From Thamnaconus septentrionalis (Eukaryota > Chordata > Actinopteri > Tetraodontiformes > Monacanthidae), in the NCBI GenBank assembly GCA_009823395.1, contig CM020501.1, positions 13,873,861 to 13,937,860 of the forward strand: DNA of 64,000 nucleotides. Direction: 5' to 3'. Positions 38,334 to 48,900 of the stretch are shown piece after piece (position 1 is the stretch's first letter; each line of letters opens with the position of its first letter). The position numbers and the translations under genes are program-made. The notes under the pieces were generated by a model, which had not been told where the DNA came from, ran no database searches, and saw only the letters and a program-made list of their open reading frames with translations.

Positions 38334-38864
38334 CATCATATGATAACAGTAGCTGTGGGAATGTCTTAACCAAACTCTATCTAGCAGTTATATGTAACTA
38401 TAAATATATTGAATATGTTTTGAGGTACGTAGATAATACTTTGCTTAAATCGGGCTGGAAGTGTACTTTTAAAAAGGTTCAATGAGAACTTAAGTTCAGC
38501 ACACTACCAAACTATTAAATATACTAAATACAAAACTAGACTAGACTAGTACGCTAGCTATCAAAACCCAACCCTGTGTCACCTGATACCGTCACCTACA
38601 AAATGTCTTTATATGTCTTTTATAATGTTGTCTTATTAAAGGTTGCTAAGGGGTTTGGGGTGGTGGTGGTGGTGGTGGGGGGGGGGGGTTGGCTCATGGA
38701 TGTTCAAGACCGTTGGAAAACATCTGAAAAGCTGTCAGTGTTCACTGAAAATATATTGAACATGATCATGTTCACATTTGATTTCACTTCCAGGAAAATG
38801 GAGGGATCTGGAATCGGAACTATGTAGTTTGCCCTGTGTTTACAGATGAACTGTCCTACCGGCT
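38334..38864. other. flank just beyond the putative 3' end of sorcs3
   Basis: Contains a G-rich run (38650-38692) with repeated TGG and twelve consecutive G, able to form a G-quadruplex on the plus strand. No gene seen. Confidence 0.55.
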
Positions 38865-39657
38865 AAATGTTGCCCATCAGTTTAATGAAGGAAAAGCAAG
38901 CAAAACAAAAACTTTGGGCAAGCTTCTTTTTTTTTTTTTTGTCCTTTCCATTTTATGACGAATGATTAGAAAAGACTATTTACAACACTTGCTTATCTAC
39001 AACACAGAAATCTTTGTCCTCAATAAGAACATGCACATGTCAAGGACCTAAGCAAACAAAGTCGACTTCTTCAGGTAATGATTGACGCGCTTTGTCAGAC
39101 GCCGGATCGCCACGGCGTCAGACTACAGGCGTGTAGAAAGTAATAATATATACTGTACATTTAACCGAACAGATGATAATATTGTACATTTCAATAATAT
39201 TCCCTGTTTGACTGGAGACTCGTGACATTATAGTCTACATATAGGCAGAAATGATTTTCAAAGCGAACTCCATAGGAAATTTACATAACGTTTCATAGGT
39301 TTGGACGAAAGATATTCCACTCAGCAAATGAACGTCAGTATGTAGCTTATACATCCACAGAATGTTCTAGGGTGTTTTTTTTTTGTTTTTTGTTTTCCTC
39401 CTTTTTTTTTTTTTTTGCCCGTAATCACAACCATCTCATGGGTAAAATTGACACTCGCCACATGGATGTTGTCGAATGAGGCATCCGTGCAAGTCCATAT
39501 AAATGAGGTCCCTTAGAAAACTATTAACAACAGTTGTTTTGAGGATTAGAAAACGGAAAGACACCCCCCTCTCCCCCTCCCCTCCCCCCGCCACATCCTT
39601 CCCAGGACACGGCGACACTTGGTTCTGTACACTGGATGTGGCTCCGCCTCTTCTCTC
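38865..39657 (-). other. putative 3' UTR of sorcs3
   Basis: The sequence after the stop, read on the minus strand, is AT-rich with TGTACA- and TAAATGT-type motifs and an A-rich tract (plus-strand T runs at about 39374-39417). There is no canonical AATAAA. The first plausible signal is ATTAAA (plus-strand tttaat at 38881-38886), which would end the transcript near 38865. The end is a guess from this hexamer only. Confidence 0.35.
38881..38886 (-). terminator. candidate polyadenylation hexamer ATTAAA
   Basis: Plus-strand tttaat is ATTAAA on the gene strand, about 770 nt after the stop codon. It is a non-canonical but common variant signal. No clear GT-rich downstream element was identified, so use is uncertain. 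Confidence 0.25.
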
Positions 39658-39716
39658 TTACACGCTAGTGCAGTTTGGAATCTCCCTTGTGCTCTCGCAG
39701 GCATTTCCGACTCCCC
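39658..39716 (-). CDS. sorcs3: sorcs3 last coding exon with PDZ ligand
   Basis: 59 nt, acceptor ctttcgctcag after a pyrimidine tract. The first two bases complete CGG (Arg), then GVGNACESTREIPNCTSV and TAA at 39660-39658. The final T-S-V is a class I PDZ ligand. Exact phase agreement with the previous donor and the ESTREIPNCTSV ending identify this short exon. Confidence 0.93.
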
Positions 39717-39930
39717 CTGAGCGAAAGAGACAGATTGAAGAGAGAGAGAGAAAACAAAAAACAAAAGAAGGATGTATTTGATGTGTTGGATGGGAATTAA
39801 AAAAAAAAACAACTGTTCTTGGCCGTTAATGGACAATGTTGATTAAGTGAAGCTCTCGGTTTTATGTTCTGTTGAACGCTGTGAAGTCGAGTTTCATGCA
39901 TTATTTCTTTGTCACGTTACGTAACGAGAC

Positions 39931-39967
<37 letters not shown>

Positions 39968-42900
39968 CACGGCGAGGTGTATAAAGAAGTGAAAGATTTA
40001 TCATATTGTCTTGTCTTGTGCGAGTCATGGATTATGACAGGTCAGGCTGAGACATTGTGACTTGGGTGTTGATCTGTCCTCGCTGTTTGAGCCTGAATTC
40101 CCAGAATGTCGTTCAGAATCTGTTGTGAGCCATATTGGAATCGGAAAAGCTGCGGCTTCCTACAGCGGCACAGTTATATTAGAACGCAGCAGGCATGAGT
40201 TTGCAAAGTTTTTAGTTTGTTTTATTTTTCTGTTTTTTTTTCCAACCGTCTGCTGTGTGCCCGTGTGTGACAACATTCTTTTCAAACAAGTGTGCAAGTG
40301 CCACCACACAGTGAAGTGGTGAAATGATCTTTGTTCTGCGCTTCATTTCAAGGCCCCATGCTGGAACATCTTGGTTTTATTAAATGTTAATTTGTCCGTG
40401 TGCTGAAACCATTGCTGTAATCTATTCTTTACTATGTTGAAAGCCTTGCAGGGTTGCCTCCTCTCGTGCTGTTCCCTCTGCTTCCCTCCCTCTTAAATAA
40501 TTCAAAGCGCTTGGGGACGAGCAAGTTGTCACTTTGTTTAGAATCTGCGCGTTTAAGTGCAATTGAATCAAATTGTACTCAGTAGTTTGCATTAAATAGG
40601 GAGCTAAGGAGAAAGTGAAGTGAGTCAATACTCTGTTCACGACTGACCTAAAAGATGAGTCGGTAAATCCCCAGACTGACTCATCCGACTTCCGCATCAA
40701 AGATCTTGACTTACGTTTCACCCTGGCGTCCAGTTCCTTTTCCATGAGTTCTTTGGAGGTGGGGAACTCACTCAGCGTGATTTTGGGCGTGCTGTCTCCC
40801 TGGCCCACCGAACCAATCATCTCCTGCTCTTTCTCCTGGTTCACCTCTGCGTATATGTTGATCCAGGGAATTTTTCTAACAATTTATGGAGGACAAAATG
40901 AGGACAAAAAAAATGGTTCTGTCATAAAAAAAATGTCACGTTTTGCCAAGCTCCCACACTTTAGTCAGCGTTTTCAACATATCTTGATTTTCCATTAATT
41001 CCACTGCGGATTTATCTTTGAGTAAAGTGAAGAGGAAACAGATTAGGACGAGGGAAGAAGCAGCGACAAGCTGTCAACAGTTCTTGCTGCTTAAAGATTT
41101 AGTGTGGATGCTGCAAGAGCGGCAGTCCTGTCTGTCTGCGCTGAAGGGCATTTTCACTTTACTAACACTTGACTGTGCAAAGTATCTGGTTGAACACGGG
41201 TGTTTAGTAGCAGGCTGGCGATGCGTGGAAATGTTGCCTCTCACACCACTAGGAGGCCTTGAGCTCTAGTTTCCACTTAGATAGAAATCTTATTGGTCCT
41301 GTTGGATGTGATATACGCAAAGTTTGCCCAATCGCCTTTCTGAACAATCTTCTGTTGGCTCTTCACCAGATGGATACATCTGGTAAATCAAATCCATGAA
41401 GGAAACATTCACTTTGTGTGGCAGATTGACAAAAATGTGTGAATAACGTTTTTCAGAGTGGACAGAAATTATTTTTAAATGTCATTATTGCATCTTTTCA
41501 GACTTTATAAATCGATGAGTGCTGTTTGCGAACTCTGAGAGTTTCCCTAATAATTAACCAGCTCGCCGTCCAAACAATTTGTGGGCAAATTACAGGAACA
41601 TTAGAATCGCTCCTATTCCCTCCCATGTACATTTATTGCCCATAATATGCATCTTTATTTAGTCACTATCCAATTTGTTTCCAATTACTATTCATTTTGG
41701 TTATTAATTGCTCTGTTTTTTCAGCTGTGAGATTTCTTGAAAAATGCATCCTCTTTAGACTAATGGGAAAAAGTCCACATCCATAATTAATGACGGCTTC
41801 TCCATTTTCCCGTGACTTTTCAAGAGAATCGTTTTAAGTATGAATAATTTATTCAGCAAATAACGTGCGAGGAACAGCAAATGCATACTAAATCATGTAA
41901 TGCTCGATTTCTCTGCATTTTGCCAGTAAAGAGTGCATATGGCTCACGCTTCGGAATCTGGATTTAAGGATTTGCAACCTCCAGGGGGAACCTGTCAGCC
42001 GGGTTTTCCAAATACGACTGTGATTGATTGGACGGGACCGAGTTCATCTGGTGTCATCAATGATGGATAATATGCTCATCAATATATACCGGGGTTGTAT
42101 ATGACGGTGCGCAGCAGGTGGAAGTAATGACGTAGCGGTGCGTTACCTCTTGAATTTGTAGATGAGGAACACGGCGAGCCCCAGGAACACCACCGACAGC
42201 AGCATTAGCATGGCGGAGCTGCTGTGTCTCGGGTTCGAGTCCACCAGTGGAGCTGCAGTGAGCAGGAGAGGGAGGCCAGTCAGACATTCTGCTGTTGCAA
42301 ACCTGGAGCAACTACAAGATAATGCTGATGAATTTATCAGCGGCGGGTAAACCAAACCACGGATTTGTAGGATTCTACAACATGTGGATTAAATAAACCA
42401 AAAAAAAAAAGCAGCACAAATCGAAATACTTGCCCTGCCACGACTTCCTTCTTGTGAAAGTGTCAAGCCGAAATGTTTCCTTGACTGTCTTGCACTGTTG
42501 TGTCAAACAGAGGCACAATTTTTAGTTTCCAGTGCAAGAGAGCAACTTTTGGCGAAACGGGCAAAGGCCAACGTTTGAGTTTTCCGAAATGGATCCATTG
42601 GAATTTAATTCTTACGTCTCTTGTTTGATTTCAAAATTTGATCGTCCCTCACCCTCTGACTAAGAATTGCTTTTTTTTTGGATTTTGCTTTCTTTCCTTT
42701 TTGCTATTCGCTAAAAAGTGAGGTTGCAGGTTCAATTCCCGGTGCCGAGGTCTATCTGCACAGAGACTGCATGTTTCCTGTGTGCCTGCGTGGGTTCTCT
42801 CCAGGTATTCTGGCTCACACTCACAATCCAAAGACGTGCGTGTTTGGCTGATTGGCAGGTCTAAATTGTGCGTAGGCGAGAGTGAATGTTTGTTTCTTCT

Positions 42901-45900
42901 CACTATGTGGCTCAGTCTTGAACTGATGAGTAGTCCGCGGTGCACCTTCCCCCTAATGCAGCTCTGATAGGCTACCTCAATGATCCTATGTTTCCATTGA
43001 CGCTTCTGCTCCTGGAGAGATTTAAAAATGTTGGTTCACTCTCGTGAACTGAACTACTGCTATACTCCAAAGAAATGACTATCTGCGTTTATTATTTATT
43101 ATCATTATTACGCAATCCTTTCTTTATTTCAAAATATCAAACGTCAAGAGGAACGGCAGTGTGAAATTACTATTCCCCATTTCTTGGCATGAAATAACTC
43201 AAAAGCGGTCGTCATTAATACACTACGGGAAGTGGTAACGTGTAAACGCGCCTGGACGTCAACAAGCGCCAACAGCTGTGCAACAAAAGTCACAGCCAGT
43301 GGTTTCCAGCTCCCTTTTTATCGCGCGCTAGCGGCTGCCATTCCTCTCATACTACACAGCGTTTTCCCGCCTTATTGTGCTGCTCACGAGCCCTTCAGCT
43401 CAGACGTCGACACGTACTACGCTGACCTTTCTAAAACAGCTCCAAGGCTTTTAAGACCTTTTCTTGGGAGGTGAAATACAAAGGAGGGGATCCAGCTGGG
43501 TACACCTCCAATGTCATTAGCGTGCTGCACACCACGGAAAGTCGCGGAGCAGCGCATGCCAGGCAGTTAATGGCAGGCACTCCGAGCTTCAGACGACTCG
43601 TGTCTCCGGAGAGCGTGCGCTTAATGAAACCAGCCAAGCAATGAATACAATGTGAGATGTGACTAGCAGTGGGACATGGAGAGTTTGTGAAGGGCTATCA
43701 AGGTCTGGGCCAGTGAAAAGCAAAGTTTTTACACACTGCTAGTTTTTTTTTCTTCTTTTTTTTCAATCAGAGCGGGTCCATAAACGTCACTTCAGTGTGA
43801 CACTAATTGCGGCATTGTTCCTTTTCTTTGTGCCCGCTGGGGGCATTTCTTTTTAACACCCCTCACTGAAACTTTCTTGCGACTCTCGCAGCAATCCTCA
43901 GTTCTGCCGGCTGCCCTTTACGTTCGGCAGTTGTTCGTTCTCAAGGACTAAATAATCAGCATAATTACACTCAGTGTAACACTCATTTTGTGGTTGGATG
44001 GCTGGAAAAGGAAGAGAACAGATGTTCGGCATTAGATGGCGGGCATTAAAGATCCCTCGACTCAAAGAGCTCCACTTAAAATCCGAAACACGCTCTCTTC
44101 GGTTTCTTTTGTCTTAGTTCAAGACACTGGCGGCGCCAGAATTTCACATGGCGACTGGAAGAACAAAATGTTCCTTTTGTAACATTGTGTAACCACGAGT
44201 ACCAAGCACAAATGGGTAGCATTTACATGTAAATTTAACAGTTGGTAAAAGTCTTGAGCGAAATACAAGTGACTTTTGAAAAATCACTTTGGAAATGAAA
44301 GAGTCTAAATGCTAGAGCCACGTTTCCAAGAAGTGATTTGACGCTACCAAGCTAATTGAGGAATTACTGTTAAAAATGGCCATAACATCTTTAGCTGAAT
44401 GACTCCAAGGAACACTTTGGTCTCCACATCTGAAAGAATGATCTCTTTTATGGTAACAGTCGGGATTTCCAGCGTTATGGAAATGTACAGCAAAGATCTC
44501 CTGAGCTGAATGTTTGCCATGTAGGAATTAATTTGGTGAACCTGGTTCCATTAGTTATTTTGAAGGATGCTGTTGGCAGAAATGTTCTACTTATCAACTT
44601 TTCTTAATGCACATCAACTGGTTTCATGGCTCAAAGGCACAAAATGATTTAGTATGAAAATACAACAAAAAGAAATGTTTCTTACCCAGCGTTAACTGTG
44701 TGTTGTAAACAATCACCCTGACGCCGGGCTTGAGCTCAAACTCGACCAAATTCTGGTTGAGCGCGCTCACAATTACGTCGGAAACCTGCAAAATGCACAT
44801 ACAGCGTGTTTCCTAATGATGTCTTTGGGCTTTTTGCCTCAGTGAGATGCACGTTCATGGCCACACCTGCTCCAGCTCCTCCTCACTCTTTTTCTTGTCT
44901 TCTGATTGGTTCTTGTTGGGTAACAGGAAGAGCTCAGCCGCAGTTGGAACCCCAGGGAACACGGCTACCAGGAGCTGCTCCGCTGGGAAGTCAGACACCT
45001 GCGTGGATAGTGGAAACATAGCATTGAAATTTCATTTCATTTTTTTTTTATACGAGGTACACAAATCAGTTCTGACTTGACATGAAGTATTTTGTACCTG
45101 CAATATACGTACCAAAATAGACTATGCCAGACTTGTGTCATGTACACAGTTGTAGCAGACAAATTCATTTAACCCACAATTTTTCATTTGATGAGCATGT
45201 TTCAGTGGATCTCCTCTAATTCGCAATTACATGCGAGTGGATGCGTCCGGGTTTAGTGGCTGCCAGATTCTGAATGAAGAGTGAAGGGTGAGTCGGATGA
45301 GAGCGGCTTATTATGCACTCGTACTCTGGGCTGATGTAATTGGCTGCCGGTGAGTGCCTGCTGGAGGCTGAGTGGCTGAGGACGCCCAGCGTAGCGGGAA
45401 AAGGCCGACGAGTGGACAGAGGTGATCAATTTCAAGTAGCAAGTTTTCACTCTCGACAAAGGATTTAGTGGAGCTGCTCTCACAGTGTAATAGATCTCTC
45501 TAGGTATGTCTTTATAATACTGGAATTTTTCCAGCCTTTCTATACTATGTATTTTTCTATTTTTTGCTGAGAGGAAACAAAGTGCTTAGTCGTTTTACCA
45601 GGTGATGTTGCCTTCAAATCCAGACCTTAAAACCCTGGAAAAGGTGCTTGTTGAAGTGGGAAATCTACAAGCTCTCTCAAAGATTGTGGAATCTCAAAAT
45701 GGATGTTTTTTCTCTCCTAAAAAACGTGTAAAATACCATTACTTGTCATTGTATTCCCATTAGGAAAAAGCTGTTTTTAACTCCCAGGAATATAGTCTTG
45801 AATGGGCAGAACAGAAACACTTTTCATTTATTTCATCCTGCCGAACTGACCTTCATCCCCACAGCCTATTTGTAAATCGGCAAACAAGCATTTTGTATTG

Positions 45901-48900
45901 TGGCATAATGTGGCAGTACACTGCGGAGGGGTGGGGCTGCAGAGAGCTTGATGTGAAAAGACAGCTAGCAGAGTAAAAGATGCAGAGAGACAGAGTGCTG
46001 AATATGTTATGACCTTTATGTCTCGTCGGCAAACACAGTGTGCCGTTCTTTTTCAGCGTAGGAACTCTGAAACCAGGACGGGGAACAGAATGGTATTTTG
46101 TTTTTTTTCCTCTCTCTCCTCTTCAACATTTAGCACAACTTCATCCGTGCACTACATCTCGAGGAACATGAGGTCTTGGAACTCTCCGGATCAGTGGTGT
46201 TCTTGTAGCCTCAGCAGATGCAACACAGATACGAGGCAGATTCGCACTTGCGCAGCATCTCCTGCCTGGAGCTGAATGTGGTTCGAGCTGGAGGAGCTCC
46301 ACCGGCCCTGTTAGATTTATGACGCTGCGCCTTAACAGTCTGCTGCAGGCTACCTTTCACACTGTTCCTCGAGAAGAAGAAAAACAACGTACAATGGCTA
46401 ATTTGCACGGACACGTTGAGAGCCTCTGCAGTCACGCCGGTATTTCTATGTGTGGTTGCTAAGTTTTGGATTGTGTTTGTATAGCAGTGATGGGCCGTCA
46501 GGGCCTGCAAGGCCTTTTCTGAAGGCCTAACCATACTTGGAAAAAGTACATTTTCCCGTAAATATGTTAATAAGGTTATTCTCCATAGTCTGTTCTTTTC
46601 ACGTCGTTACGGTAGAATTTTTATCCAATCATATTTCAGCTAGCTTGTGTTGCCAGGTGCCGAGAAATCTGCCTCAATAGTTTGTTTCGTTAATATCGTC
46701 TCGTTGGTCCCTCATACGAATCAGAAACAATGCGCAGTTTACTGGACAAGTGTTTGGTGAGTAAAATGCTGCTATTTTCCTAAAACAATATTGCAAGTTT
46801 ATGAGGTTGTTATTGATGTTTTTAATGTGTGCCGCGGCTGTAGCTGGAGTAGGAGACTTGTTCACCCCTGGTTTGTTTATTCAAGAAAGACATTTATTGT
46901 GACTACAGGAGTTATCTATCTGCGTTGCAATGGTTCTTTGTACTGTATTTCTGCACATTAAGATAATTTTTATAACCATAAATTAGTTGTAGAGGCTGAG
47001 CCTACTGCTTGAAGCCCCTGAGAGAATTGCTTGACGAGCATCTGCTTGACGCACTTGATGGAATCCACGTTGCTCGTATCCACATAAAGGTGACGAGACT
47101 TGCATGCGTGACAAAAGTCGTTTATTGCAGCTCACCATGGCCTAATGCATTTAAAACAAGTCGTTCGGCATAACTCGATAAGGCAACGCGCAACACGCGA
47201 GTCGCAATGCGGTCAGAAACTGCGTGTTGTTGTTGGGAGAAAATGTCTCTTATATTAGTTTGTTGAGGTGTAGTTTACTGAAGGCCTAGGTGTGAAAGGC
47301 ACCGCCCCTAACTGGTGTATAAAGACAGAAAATAGTCCAAACACTGGGTGAGTAATCCAGACTTGCGTTGTGACTGTCAATTGAAAATGAAACACAACCA
47401 CCTTGATGTAGAGCAGCTAACCACTCTACTTAACAACTTTAACACTCATGTTTGGGTCCTTGTTGCTGTGAGGCTACAGCGCTAACCACCGCACCACTAT
47501 GCCACCCACAACAAACTGGCATTTCTCCTTCTTTTACCTCCCCATTGAAGCAATTTTAAGGCTGCATTGCTCAGCATCAACAAGCAGGACTGTCTGAGCG
47601 GCCATCACTCTCCTCTGAGGAGGTTCCGATGTTTTAATGTTTGCTCTGTGGCAGGCACAAACAATGGAGTGGGTTTAGCGGAGGCACAGTTATCAAGCTG
47701 TGAAATGACTGTTCAAGCACCAGAGTAGTGGACAAATGATAGCTGTGGACAGAGGCTTCACAAAGAGAAGGGGTTGACCGAGGAGGTTTAAAATGACAAG
47801 GATGGCAGCAGAAGCAATTGCCACTTTCATCAAGGCTGGTCTGACTGTAATTAGTCTTTTATAATGATTACTTTCTTTGATTCCTTCAAAGGCTCTGAAA
47901 GCAAAAGTATGCTGATGCACACAAGTTACAAGAACTTGCACAATAGGACAATAAAGACATGATTTGTTTACTCAGTTGGAGCAGGCGAAAAAAGTTGATC
48001 AGGTCTCGGTGTCAGTATTTGTCGAAAACTGCTGCAGCTTTAGGCTGGGTGTCGGCTGCACAGTTTCAGAAATCTTGTTGTTTTATTGTTTGACGAGATG
48101 TGGACGGTGAGGCTAGTCTGACTTGGCAGAGAGGAGTGTAGGAATGCTAGGTAGCTAACTTGGACCATTTGTCGACCATGTCACGTATTAAGAGATCAGA
48201 AACAGACTGCCCATCTTCATGTTTGAAATCACTGGTTAAAAAAAATGGAAACAAAATCATCATCCACTTTGGTTTTGAGAGGTTTATTTGAAGCTCCGTG
48301 TGTTGCTGACACTTGAGATTAAGAACACTTCAACAGTAAAAGACTGGCCTACCTCAGACCGTAAAAGCTTGTAGGCTGAGGAAAGCACTGAAAAATAACT
48401 TCATTTGCGTCTACGTAACGTGCAACTATTCAAGGCTACAAGTAGCTGGCAGAAATAAAGAAAACAAATATCTAATCCATATAAATTTAGTTAAGTTGTG
48501 GCTAGTTTTGAAGCCTGCTGGGAAGCGGAACATGCTGAACATTTGCCTCACAACAGTGTGCACTTTTGTGCAAATAAAAGACTGAATTGATGTCAACAGA
48601 GATATGTGTTGCCTATGAGAAAGCTTGCTCTGGTGAAGTAGTTGGATGATGTAAATCTGATTACAACGTGCATTCATCAATGACCGTGCTGATTAATTTA
48701 GATATTTGATGTACCGTCCTTAGGCAACCATCAACAAAAACACGACCGTTAACTTTGACTTTGTGTGAGTCACCAAGCAGAGACGTGTTTTTGTCTTTGC
48801 TCATAAACTTTCTAAATGGAGACAACACGTGAAAATAGTTTGTTGGCGTCTTTTTCTGTCCTAGTTACTGTCGCAGAGTCTGAGTCACCAATGAAAAGTC

